NCBI GenBank assembly: GCA_030737835.1
Contig: JAUJYN010000013.1
Coordinates: 1,050,806-1,114,805, forward strand
Length of the DNA stretch: 64,000 nt
Direction of reading: 5' to 3'
From: Acorus gramineus
Lineage: Eukaryota > Streptophyta > Magnoliopsida > Acorales > Acoraceae
The first letter of the stretch is position 1, and each line of letters opens with the position of its first letter. Positions 1-9,737 of the stretch are shown piece by piece. Position numbers and translations under genes: made by a program. A model generated the notes under the pieces. It saw nothing but the letters and a program-made list of their open reading frames with translations, was not told where the DNA came from and searched no databases.

Positions 1-1756
1 AAGTCAAAGAAGACTTTGACCAAGTCAAGTTTGACCATTGACTTGGTCAAATTCTTTTGTTTTTTTTGTGTGGTTAGGTTGACTCAAAGTCAAGCCACCA
101 AAGTGAAATTGTTCCAAGTGTGTGAGTGTGTGTGTGTGAGTGGTGTGCACTAGTCTTGGGCGCCCGCCAGCGTGCCCGTCTGCGGGCGCCAGGACACGTA
201 ATGTGCAGTTAGATTTTTAATCGGACGTGCGCGCGTACGCGCAGACGCGTGGGCATGCGCGCGGGCGCGCAGTTCGCTCGGGCGCGTGCGGGCGTGCGCA
301 TTCGTGCATGCGCGTGCGGGGGCCATGTGTATGGCTGCCCGAGGGTTCAGGAGGGTGTCGGGGCACTCAGACTCGCGTGCGTACGCGCGTGCTCGCATGC
401 GTGCGGGTCCGTATGCATGCTTGTCCGAGTGTTGGGTATTTCTAGTAAATTTCTTATGTATTTGTGTAGTTTACTCACCATATTAAATGCCATGTCTTGC
501 AGATCTTGACGGACGGTCACGCAATGACCCAGGTTTTGGTGAGTGGGTTAATCCAACCCAGTAGGGAGGCGTTCGATGCACGTAGGCGTGCATTGCCCTC
601 CCCTGGGGCACCATAATAGTGTATTAACTTGTAATAAATGTAAAACTATGCAATGCATGATTAATATGTTGTATCCATGCCACCTTAGACTTTGTATGCT
701 AGGGATATGCACCCTTATATCATGTATAGCGGCCTATGCATGCCTAGACACCATGCCCCGAACTATGCATGTTCCCATCTAGTTTAATCTAATTAAATCA
801 AAATGTGAGCATATAGTTACAAGCATGCCTTAGAGAATATTATAACCTTGTTGTTATAATATATGTCTCCCCGCATCTTAGTTATGCGCCCTGGAGGAAT
901 TCTTGAGAATTCATGACATTATTAGCGTTACAAATCGGTGTCGATGGATCCAAGAGGATCGTATCCGTGTGAGTAGGCTGTCTTCTCCTTTTGGTTGGAT
1001 CCGATGTAGGAACTCCCCGGCGTTAGCTGACCTGACAGAGGGCTCCCGTCCATAGGTACCTCCGATGCGTCGGACTGTACTGATAGTGGGAGTATACCAG
1101 GTGGAGGCTACGGAGTGTGGGAGAGGCTACCGGGTGGACTAGGGGTGGAGAGTGGTCTAGTATGCCCCAAGAGGCCCATGTCACCCCCCGAAAAGGGTGA
1201 GGGTGAGGGGGGAGGTGGGTTGGCGATGAAACGACCCACTAGAATGTGTAGTTGCTATCGTGTTAGGGGCTATAAATTATATAAGGTTAATATGAATTGT
1301 GATGTATAAGTTGTGCTATTCACTGAGCGTGTGGCTCACCCCTCACATAATTTTTTTCTTCAGTTATATCTGAGTCGGATCTGAAGGAGGAGCTCCCCGA
1401 GGCACATCAGCAGTAGCGGAGCAGCGTCACGTTCTGCGAGTGAGAGGCCATCAGCATCCCCTTCTTGATTGTATGTATTGTTATCCGTGCTTGGGCACAC
1501 GTTTGTATTTTGATGTCGTTGTGTATATTGGCTCTCACAGGACAATTGATTATGTATCGGGTCTGTAATATGTCTTTGAATTTCAGATTCAGTTATTTAA
1601 GCTTCTGCTATTTGTATATATATATTATGTCAGCTACCTTATTGTCTGTGTTGTCATTTTTTATGTTGTTTAGAGTATTTTATTGATCTCCTGTATAGAC
1701 TGCTGATATTATATATATTTGCCACGTATCGGGGACGGCCGCCCTGGGGCGTGACA
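1..1756 (+). mobile_element. Ty3/gypsy LTR, 5' part missing, rearranged (copy S1)
   Basis: Sense LTR of the dominant family, cut by the window edge. It ends in the family terminus GGGGCGTGACA at 1756, with no tRNA-primer site after it, so it is a solo or broken LTR. The W-box-rich segment (1-120) runs into a 40-bp stretch at 187-226 that matches the family LTR in the opposite orientation. The sense GC-rich tract then resumes (227-420). About 0.8 kb of TATA/leader sequence usual at that point is absent. The 36-nt block bounded by splice-like sites lies at 503-538. The conserved 3' splice-site motif ends at 1363, followed by a short frame to TAG at 1414-1416. It abuts a more divergent LTR on the right. 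Confidence 0.85.
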
Positions 1757-1874
1757 GGAATCATGTGATTGATTTAGGAAATCTGTAGTTAATTCTCGAA
1801 TGCTAGGTTCTTTGTATTTTCTTTTGAGATGGAATTTCTCCATTGTTATATTGTGCACATATTAGACTAATCAA

Positions 1875-2220
1875 GCCTATCTATAATAGGTGACTGAATG
1901 ACCTTTTGTTGGTCATGCTTTATTATTTTTGTGTCTAAGAAAAGTAGTCAACTGCATGCCCTGCATCCATGTGATGCACTTGTATGGGATTTTAAGAGAA
2001 TTCATTTATTGTATAGGTATTCATTAATCGATAGCTATGATAGGATGTTTGGCCTATCTATAATAGGTGTGCTTGGATGACCCGTCTTTAGGGTCATACC
2101 TTGTCATTGTTAAGTGCAAGGACCTAAATATTTCCCTGCGTACGAGTGATGCAACTGTATGGGAATTAAAGAGAATTCATTAGCATCAGTATTTGCTAAT
2201 CGATAATAATTGATCTGTAA
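1875..2220 (+). repeat. 177-bp tandem duplication
   Basis: The string GCCTATCTATAATAGG begins at 1875 and again at 2052, a spacing of 177. After it both copies share GGTCAT.., a GTGATGCA(A)CT..GTATGGGA motif, AGAGAATTCATT and CTAATCGATA. The copies have diverged by substitutions and small indels. It lies within the divergent LTR. Confidence 0.7.
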
Positions 2221-2690
2221 GGATTGTATTGCGAGCTTGAAATGCTTCTCCCCTACCTCGTATCCACGTTGAAGCTACCCGGCGTTGGAGCTATCCTGGA
2301 TTGTGCCGCCACATCGTAGGACGCCCAATGTATATTTCGATACCGTTTTGGCGTCGAACCTACCATGGATGGCTGCTAGGAAGAGGGCTACCGGAAGATT
2401 AAGGGAGTTAGCGAGTTGATTTCTTTTTTTCAATATCCCATGTCACCCCTAGGGGCGAAGGTGAGGATGAGGTTGGAGTGCTTCCTCTCCGTATCATCGT
2501 GCGTCGAAGTTGCCTAGCGTCGAAGCTTTCCTTTCCTAGGTGGTGCCGCCGCATAAGAAGGTTGCTAGGGAGAGGGCTACCTGGGAGAGGGCTACCGGAT
2601 GATATCGTGAGCGTGGAGTACTGTTTCCTTACATCATCGTGAGTCAAAGCTACCCGGTGTCAAATCTGTCTTGCGTTATGCCACCGTATC

Positions 2691-3033
2691 GTTAGGAATG
2701 CCCAGAGTACGATGTCATTACCAACCGAGGCTTAAATACCGACTACGGGTGATTTTGTTTGGTTGGGAATGCCCAGAGTATGATGTGACTATCATATGAG
2801 ACTTGAATACCGACCAGGGGTGATTCCGTGTCGTTGGGAATGCTCAGAGTATGATATAACTATCAGATGAGGCTTGAGTATCGACCACTGGTGATTCCGT
2901 GTCATTGGAAATGCTCAGAGTATAATGTGACTACCATACGAGGCTCGAGTACCAACCACGGGTGATGCTGTATCGTTGGGAATGCCCAGAGTATGATGAC
3001 ACTACCGTACGAGGCTTGAGTACCAACCATGGA
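2691..3033 (+). repeat. 71-bp tandem repeat, about 4.8 units
   Basis: Units start at 2691, 2762, 2833, 2904 and 2975, an exact 71-bp step each time. Each unit reads approximately GTTGGGAATGCCCAGAGTA, then a TGATGTGACTA-like stretch, then GAGGCTTGAGTACCGACCA and GGGTGATTCCGT. The last unit is incomplete. Constant period with substitution-only divergence suggests expansion before decay. It sits in the same relative zone of the LTR as the GGGTGA repeats of the main family. Confidence 0.85.
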
Positions 3034-3750
3034 TGGTTGCCAGGATGAGGACTACCCGGGAAAGGCCTACTGGATGATGCGAGGCATCGTAACGTATTAT
3101 ATATGGATGAGGATAATCTTTGTAGCGTTTTGTTAGTTTATGATACTACACGTTACTATTAATAAATTAGTTGTTTCCCAAATGTTCCCCCCCCCCTCCA
3201 GGGTGAGGGTGAGGTGAGGTCACGTCTCCACGTGACATTTATATGTGTTAGGTTCTCTTGTCCATATCTTTCATTAGAAGAAAAATGTGCTAATATTATA
3301 TTATTATTGTAGAGCTTGGATTCTTTTCACTCACTGAACTTGTAGCTCGCCCCTCGTGTGTTGTTTTTCCACCAGGGGCTGAGTTAGGCGTGTAGCTGGA
3401 GTATCCCTGTAACATGGTTCGTGCATAGAGCGTCCCGTCTTTCAGTCAGCGAGCGAGGCTGTCAACAATCTTTTTTTGTGTGTATATTTGGTCTAGTCTT
3501 GGGCTCTCACAGAACAGTAATTGTGTATTCGGGTCTGTAATAATGTTTTTGATTTGCAGACTTATTTGTAATTTATGCTTCCGCATTTTTAATTATTTAT
3601 CGCTTCTCTGTTGCCTTGTTATTTATGCGATCCTTATTGGTTATTGTTTCATTTTTATTTGGAGTGACTATTGGTCTCTTGAGTATGACTCCTGATATGG
3701 ATATTATATGATTGGTACGGTCCCAAAGACGACCACTCGGAGGCGTAACA

Positions 3751-4071
3751 GGACCCCGGCATATCTATATATTACTATCTGCCGCATTCGACAGCTCATT
3801 CCTGCTCTAGAAAGTTTCCAGTTTGTCAAGGTTGCCCGTGATCATGTTGGTGGACCTGAGCAGTCAGCTCGGTTTGATCGGCTCACTAAGCTTTTTCACC
3901 AAACAACACTTTCCAGTCTACGAAGGTGCGTCGACTTTTGAGTCCTCTTTTTGTTTCCTTTGATCTTGTATACAATCTTTGTAGGCTGTGCCTTTTGACG
4001 CCTTTGCAACAACCGGTAAAGGGTGATGGTTTGCTTAAGATTATGTAATCTGCCTTTGTGGCCTCACTACC
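3751..4071 (+). pseudogene. Possible gag remnant and unassigned sequence
   Basis: Just after the divergent LTR end an open frame (to 3941) contains FVKVARDHVGGPEQSARFDR, loosely like the region of plant gypsy Gag ahead of the 'L.PP.F.G' motif. No primer-binding site is visible between LTR and frame, and no zinc knuckle follows. The remainder to 4071 shows nothing recognisable. The call rests on weak resemblance and position only. Confidence 0.25.

Positions 4072-4099
<28 letters not shown>
4072..4099 (+). repeat. 28-nt poly(A) tract
   Basis: Uninterrupted run of 28 A. It could be the tail of a retroposed sequence ending just upstream, but no LINE or SINE body is recognisable and no target-site duplication was found. 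Confidence 0.6.
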
Positions 4100-4104
<5 letters not shown>

Positions 4105-4880
4105 TATTTTAGAATTATATTTCTTCTTTGAGAACACAACATCAGTCACATCACTCATGAGTCATGAGTGGGGAAAGGATTTAGAGATCTGATGGAAGCT
4201 TGTTTAGATCTATATGATCCTTATCCCTTTGTATCTCCATCTTTATCTTTTGTCTTTCTTCTTCTTTTGCTTAATCAAAGAATGGCTGATCCATCAATTT
4301 CATTTTCTTTATAAAAAAACAGTCAAGAAAAATAAAAAAACCATACAATATTTGTTTCCAAAAAACTATGCTTATGTTGACATGCCAATTAGAGATACAT
4401 TGTAATTAATGAATGGATGATACACCAAAAATTGTTACATCCTTGAGGGAAGGAGTGCAATTAATTTAGGTTGATTATATCGAATCTGTACCAATTCCAA
4501 CCATATTTTTTTAGTGTCAGGATTTATATTTATTTAGTTTGGTTCGGTTGAGAAATTAATACATAAATCGATCTAATTCAATTTAAGTTTGGTTTTACAT
4601 TCCAAAAAATTGAATTAAACTAAACTAAATCGAAATCTAACTTGTTATCCATATACATTCTAGTGACCAATTTCCACTTTTCACCCTTCATGAGATTTAT
4701 GTAGAAGTTCAATTTTTACAATATTTATTTGTGATGATATGCATGTTTTTTAATTTATATACTCTGGTGGGACAAACAAAACTAATTTACAAATTCAGTG
4801 TGATCTATATTGTCTAAACAAATTTAGTTTAGTTTACGGATTTAATATTTGGTTGGTTGCATACAAAACCGGGCAGGGGT
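4100..4880 (+). repeat. Dispersed/segmental repeat, copy 1 (empty-site copy)
   Basis: Matches the segment at about 7040-8292 in the same orientation: the GAATATTTTAGA start, CACAACATC.GTCACATCACTC, ATATGATCCTT.TCCCTTTGTATCTCC, then GAATGGATGATA..CCAAAAATTG.TACATCCTTGAGGG and on to CTGGTGGG. Beyond CTGGTGGG it continues with sequence matching 39872-39955. Thus copy 1 is contiguous where copy 2 is interrupted by the MULE, and it also lacks the LINE found in copy 2. No coding potential. AT-rich. Confidence 0.75.
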
Positions 4881-5091
4881 TGCATACAAAACAATAAAAA
4901 TGACTGAATGTATATCAACGCTCACCGCCAAGGGACAGCGCCAAGTGTGATCAATTGACCCCATCAAATTAAAAAAAAATAAAAACAATAGGTGGCGGTT
5001 TCATTTATACAACTATATTAGAAGGTTCATTTATACAACTAGATCCCATCATTTTTTTTTTTTTTTAAGAAATGATATATCCAACCCCAAT
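4881..5091. other. AT-rich non-coding sequence
   Basis: No reading frame, terminal repeat or RNA gene seen. Includes homopolymer A/T runs near 4970 and 5050. Confidence 0.6.
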
Positions 5092-5099
5092 TACAGTCT

Positions 5100-5636
5100 T
5101 AAGGATGGCCAAACGGGCCATGAGCCTGAACCCGACCACGGCCCAGACCTCCCATAGGGCTGCGCACGGGCCTTGGGGAAAAACCCCAAGCTTGGGCCAT
5201 AGGCCCTAAAGGCCTTTTTTACCTTCGAATGTTTTAATTAAATCATGTTTGCATATTTTGTATGGATGGGTTGTTTTGTTTTAATGTATGGAATTATGGG
5301 TTGTTTTAATTTATGGAATTATGGGTTGATTAGTTTTAAAATAATGAAATGTTACGTGAATGTTTTATTGAATGACTTGTGACTTGTGAAACTGATAACC
5401 GTAAAACATGATGTTTTAATTTAATTAAAATAAAAATAAAAATAAAAACAAAAACATGGGAAAAAAAATAGTCTAGGCCACAAAGCACGGCTTGAATCTT
5501 AAGCTCGGCCTGCCCGGACTTGGCCCATTCTGGGCCGGGCCTACAGGCGGGCTCAAGCTCCAGCTTGGCCCGGGCCCGAAGCCCTTTAGGCCGGTGGAGG
5601 CTTGCTCGAAAAAATTCCGGCCCATGGCCTCCCCTA
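5100..5636. mobile_element. hAT-type MITE
   Basis: GC-rich island in AT-rich DNA. The ends form imperfect terminal inverted repeats: TAAGGATGGCCAAACGGGCC at 5100, and TAGGGGAGGCCATGGGCCGG when the right end (to 5636) is read on the other strand. Flanking 8-bp sequences TACAGTCT (5092-5099) and TGCAGTCC (5637-5644) agree at 6 of 8 positions, as expected for a decayed hAT target duplication. Sub-terminal blocks are rich in GGGCC/GGCCC and would fold back. No transposase frame, so non-autonomous. Confidence 0.65.
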
Positions 5637-5644
5637 TGCAGTCC

Positions 5645-6890
5645 ACATTGATTTTTTTTTAAATCATATATTCTCGAGTTGAAGTACATACAGTTCTATG
5701 AAATAAAGTATATACTAAGATAAATTAGTATATTTTTTAGCATAAAAATGATGAAATTTTTTACATCATACACTATGACAGAACTCCGTACACTGTGATA
5801 ACGCAATATATATTACGTTATCATATGTTGCTGTAAAATGGACTGAGCGTATCAGCGGTCAAAAAATAAATCACCTTTTAAGGGGTGGGGTCATTTAGAA
5901 AGCCCATTTAGACGACCATATCAAAGTCATGGGATCCATTAAAAACCATGATAATAGTAGATCTTTGAAAATTTTATGAAATTTAATTTTTTATTCACCA
6001 CATCTTTGAAAATACCTGGAGATGCACTATTCATCGCAGAACATACATATGCAGGAACCGTATAAGCCATGGCGAAAACTGAATCTTGGGGGTCAGTTAT
6101 GAGTAAATATACATAATAATGTTACGTACAACCCTATTTTCAGTCTTCATGTGTTTTAAAATTTTATAAAAATAGTACTCATCTAATGAGGTATATTGTT
6201 TCATAAAAAATGAGCATATACTCCAATAAATTGCATTGATATATTTATAGAAAATGTAAAAAAATTATATTGAAACATATACTTTTATTGTGGGTATATG
6301 CTCTGTTAAATTTCTATCAACGCATATGGTGCTGGATTTGGGGCTGAAAAAAAAACTGTTTAATAGAACTCAAATATATATGATTAACTTTTTTATGAAG
6401 AAATGTTAGGCATACGCCTTTATTTTTATTAAAAGAAAGGGACTTACTCAAAACATAAATACATACAAAAATATTCACCAAAAAGATAAAAATAAAAGAG
6501 ATATCTACTTTAACCTCTAATGATACAAAAAGAAGCAAAAAACTATTCATCCATAATCCACGTATAATTTATCCCCTGGTAATATATATATGATTGACTT
6601 GAGCAGGGAGGAATGTGACTGCAGAAACATGAGTAGCAGGTGTCGTATATGGGGAGGATGAACCTTAAAACATGAGAAGCAGGTGTTGTGTATGCGGAGG
6701 ATGTACCTTCCCTCTCTGGTGATTTACATAATGTGTGGTCTCTTTTCATCTCACAATCAACAACATGTGCAGCATTATAGATGTGTTTCATTAAAAGAAA
6801 CATATAGTTTTCTTAGGAGGTCATATAGAATTCACTGGATATACAAGGACGATGAAAAGGACTATATATAAAATATATTATATATTATAT
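5645..6890. other. AT-rich non-coding sequence with a 42-bp direct repeat
   Basis: No supported gene; the open frames are short and low-complexity. The only structure I see is a direct repeat of about 42 bp around 6627-6710: AACATGAG.AGCAGGTGT.GT followed by TATG.GGAGGATG.ACCTT, occurring twice. Confidence 0.5.
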
Positions 6891-6894
6891 TATA

Positions 6895-6977
6895 CTATAC
6901 TAACGGGGTGGTCGAGATGCATCCATCCCAAAAAGGAAGTCGCAGGTTCGTATCCACCTTTACCCAAAAAAAAAAAA
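6895..6977 (+). mobile_element. tRNA-derived SINE-like unit
   Basis: A short unit GGGGTGGTCGAGATGC...GCAGGTTCGTATCC followed by a poly(A) tract (about 6966-6981). GGTGGTCGAG resembles a pol III A box and GGTTCGTATCC a B box, at tRNA-like spacing. It lacks a proper acceptor stem and ends in poly(A), so it reads as a SINE head or tRNA-derived retropseudogene rather than a tRNA gene. No target duplication was resolved because of the A-rich context. Confidence 0.45.
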
Positions 6978-7039
6978 AAAAATTCATCCAAGTAAATATA
7001 GAAACTTTCTTAATTAAACAATGGTAAACTTTAATTTAT

Positions 7040-8292
7040 TAAATAAATGAATATTTTAGATTTCTTCATTAAGACCACAACATCCGTCACATCACTCCGA
7101 GGGGGGGGGGAGCTTCTTTAGATCTCCTTAATTAAATAAATATGATCCTTGTCCCTTTGTATCTCCCACTTTATCTTTTATAATTTTCTTCTTTTTTCCG
7201 GAGGAACTGCACAAAAAAATTTCAAAGAAAAGCAAAAAAACCATTCAATATTTTAAAAAAAATATGATTCTGGTCCACCCGTTTCTAGACGGTGGACCAC
7301 TTATTCTGCTCTTATTCGAGGGTATCACATCATGACAAATGACCCAGGTTCGTCTCAGAACTTGGATGAACTTTGGGAGAGAATGAATGCCCGTTCGAGC
7401 CTGGGCACCTCAAAGGCGCATGGGATGGTCGCGCAGAATGTGATTCTGGTGACATTATGGGCAACGTGGGTGACCAGAAACAGGTGCATCTTCAGAGGGC
7501 AGCATTTCAATGTCTGGGAGACAGCAGCGGCGCTTATTCGGGACTGGGGTGTTGCCTTCGCGGGAGCCCGAGACATGGTGATCAACGGTGATATTATTAC
7601 TATCATGGCGTGAACGCGACACTCGTATTCAAAAACAGCGGAGAGATTGCCCCTTTTTTGTGTTCTTCTATGTTGCTTGCATGGGATGTTATGGGACTTG
7701 GGGAGTTAGGAGTTGGTATACATACCTTGTGTACACCCCCTCGTCTTTACTTCCTAAATCCTTATATGTAAATTTTATTGTCTTTATGACCATTGTAATT
7801 TTACATCAAATTATAATATGGACAACCTTTTCTAAAAAAATAAATAAATAAATAAAAAAGCTATGTTTATGTTGTCATGCCAGTTAGAGATATGTTGCAA
7901 TTATTGAATGGATGATATGCCAAAAATTGCTACATCCTTGAGGGTAGGAGTGCAATTAATTTAGGTTGATTAAATCAAATCTGAAATGACTCAAACCATA
8001 TTTTTTAGTGTTAGGATTAATATTTATTTATTTTCGTTTGGTTGAGAAATTAATAATTAATATATAAATTGATTTAATTCAGTTTGAATTTGGTTCACAT
8101 TTCAAAAAAATTGAATTAAACTAAACCAAATCAAAATCTAACTAGTTATCCATATTCATTCTACTGACCAATTTCCACTTTTCACCCTTTATGAGATTTT
8201 CGTAGAAGTTCAATTTTTAAAATATTTATTTGTAATGATATGAATGTTTTTTTAATTTAAATATTCTGGTGGGGCAAAAAAAAAAAAAATCT
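7040..8292 (+). repeat. Dispersed/segmental repeat, copy 2 (interrupted)
   Basis: Second copy of the 4100-4880 repeat. It carries two interruptions relative to copy 1: a LINE 3' fragment (about 7262-7850), and, right after CTGGTGGGGC plus an A tract (8274-8292), the left end of the MULE. The missing right-hand part of the repeat reappears at 39872-39955 beyond the MULE's right end. Copy 1 therefore serves as an unoccupied reference for both insertions. Confidence 0.7.
7262..7850 (+). mobile_element. 5'-truncated LINE (non-LTR retrotransposon) tail
   Basis: The frame at 7332-7613 contains VILVTLWATWVTRNRCIFRG, the hydrophobic W..W..RN...F motif typical of the C-terminal zf-RVT region of plant L1-type LINE polyproteins. 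It is followed by a 3' untranslated stretch ending in AAAAAAATAAATAAATAAATAAAAAA. Everything upstream of the C-terminus is missing, as is usual for 5'-truncated LINE insertions. The A-rich flanks make the target duplication ambiguous. The paralogous repeat at 4100-4880 lacks it. Confidence 0.7.
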
Positions 8293-8530
8293 AGGAATTT
8301 TTTAATTCAAGTTCCTGTAAACTGATCTATTTAAGTATTGATCTCTACCTTCTTCCAATTTCATTTTCAATCCCCACATTCAAAAGGCACTTATTGTTTT
8401 AATCCCTAAATTGTATTTCCATCTTAATATGCTAGGAATATTCCTTCTATAGCTAGGTCAACGTTTACATTTTTTAAAAATACCCTAACTACCCTTTTAT
8501 CAAATATCCAAAATTGGTGGTACATGGACT
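8293..8530 (+). repeat. MULE left terminal inverted repeat
   Basis: About 150 bp (8293-8435) align well with the reverse complement of 39742-39871. The alignment appears to continue weakly (AACGTTTAC..AAAATACCCTAACTACCC, 8459-8502) with the reverse complement of about 29340-29400 on the far side of the Harbinger insertion. Long terminal inverted repeats of this kind are typical of MULEs. Confidence 0.65.
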
Positions 8531-8683
8531 CCAACAGTAACATTTAAGTCTTCTTCCTCTATTTAAGGTCTCCATTGGAGTGAAGGCATCTTCCATTTAA
8601 GAGCTCCAACAGTAACATCGACACCTACTTCCTTCCACAGAGACGATGACTACTTCTTTCCTTGGAGATGACTACTCCTTTCC

Positions 8684-8707
8684 CTGTAGATGATGATGAT
8701 GATGATG
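8684..8707 (+). repeat. GAT trinucleotide microsatellite
   Basis: Short run of GAT/ATG repeats within the left MULE region, just upstream of the GRF-like remnant. Confidence 0.7.
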
Positions 8708-8954
8708 ACAACTACTTCCTTCCTCGAAGCCGACGACAACAATTTGATACCGCTGATTCCATCGGTGACATCGACATTGACATATCTCTTTTAAAGTGCT
8801 TCACTTGATTGGGTTGAAAGATGTCTGGATTTGTAAGTTCTTTTGCATTCACAATATATATACAAACTGTTTGATATAATGACAAACAAATCTCCATTGA
8901 CATTGTTAGACATTCAGTGGCATTGTAATGGTACTTCAACTCTAGCACGAGAAA

Positions 8955-9241
8955 GTCCATGCAAAAGGAGATGCCACGTTTATATGTCCAGACATGAATA
9001 GTGAAGGGTCACCAATTTTTTAGATACCCGACATGAAGGAGGAAAGATGCTTGCGGTTTTTTCGAGAACCATACCACCATTGATTAGAAATATCAAATCA
9101 TGGGTGCTGAAGAGAGGCTCAACCACAAAATTAATGTACTGATTTTAAATATGGAGAAGAGCATGAAGTTGATGAAGCTTATACTTTTTATGTTGCTGAT
9201 GATGAGCTTGATTGTGGTGTATAATATGATTATTAAATAAA
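8955..9241 (+). pseudogene. GRF-type zinc-finger protein remnant
   Basis: Plus strand, near the MULE's left end, pointing towards the transposase. One frame gives GHQFFRYPT, a TGA in the tryptophan position, then KEERCLRFF. This matches the second half of plant GRF zinc fingers (G..F..CP.W..E..C.FF), with the third cysteine changed to tyrosine. Another frame downstream gives AEERLNHKINVLILNMEKSM followed by a run of L/M/I/V residues and a stop at 9239-9241. That is a short coiled coil plus a single C-terminal membrane-type helix, the usual tail of small plant GRF proteins. The first CxCG half is not recognisable. Broken by stops and at least one frameshift. It could be a second MULE gene or a captured host fragment. 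Confidence 0.5.
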
Positions 9242-9737
9242 ACTTTTGAGCAGATGTCACTGTAACTGCCTTGATGTTAATGAAACTTTAAAGCAGATGT
9301 TAATGAATGTTCACTGTACTTGATGGTTGTGTTTAGAATGTAAATGCCTTGTTGTTATATCTGTCTTACTGTTGAGTACTAAATGTGTCTGTCTATGTTA
9401 CATTTTGAGCATATGTTAATGTAATGTTATAATATATATATATATTTGAACTATATATATCAATTGGAGCTGCAATAACATACACCTGGAACTACAACAA
9501 CCACTCATGCACCTAGAATTGCAACAACACCTGAAACTGCAATTATATGTCACCTGGAATTGCAACTCATTTGTCATGGAATTGCAATTGCACCTGAAAC
9601 TCATCCAACAACACCATTCAGATACATCAATTACAACAACAATCATTCACATACATCACCAACATATACAATTCACATTAAAGTACCATTCACATTTAAA
9701 TATCATTACCAATGTAGGATCATTTACATTCTATAAC
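9242..9737. other. MULE internal non-coding sequence with degenerate short repeats
   Basis: Lies between the GRF-like remnant and a large LTR insertion. From about 9465 to 9605 a degenerate motif CACCTGGAACTRCAACAAC recurs several times with 25-35 bp spacing, embedded in CA/TG-rich DNA. If the inversion described separately is undone, this stretch would be the shared 3' region between two convergent MULE genes. Confidence 0.45.

Larger units (their letters stand above)
1757..3750 (+). mobile_element. Divergent related LTR, 3' part
   Basis: No long reading frame. It ends in AGGCGTAACA at 3750 and shares the order of landmarks seen at the 3' end of the main LTR family: GGGTGAGGGTGAGG (about 3200), a CACTGAAC..TAGCTCGCCCCTC motif (about 3330-3355) followed by a pyrimidine tract and CAG at 3373-3375, then GGCTCTCACAG..ACAG and 'gtctgtaat'. 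Sequence between landmarks differs strongly, so I treat it as another LTR subfamily interrupted on the left by S1. It contains two tandem-repeat blocks of its own. The 5' end cannot be placed. Confidence 0.5.

Noticed and set aside
2691-3033. The 71-bp tandem repeat considered as a CRISPR-like array.
   Set aside because: Units are contiguous without unique spacers, in a plant LTR context.
5336-5689. A 117-residue minus-strand frame.
   Set aside because: It is the GC-rich interior of the hAT-type MITE; no similarity to any protein I recognise.
6895-6960. A tRNA gene at the SINE-like unit.
   Set aside because: A- and B-box-like words are present but there is no closing acceptor stem and the unit ends in poly(A); it was listed as SINE-like instead.
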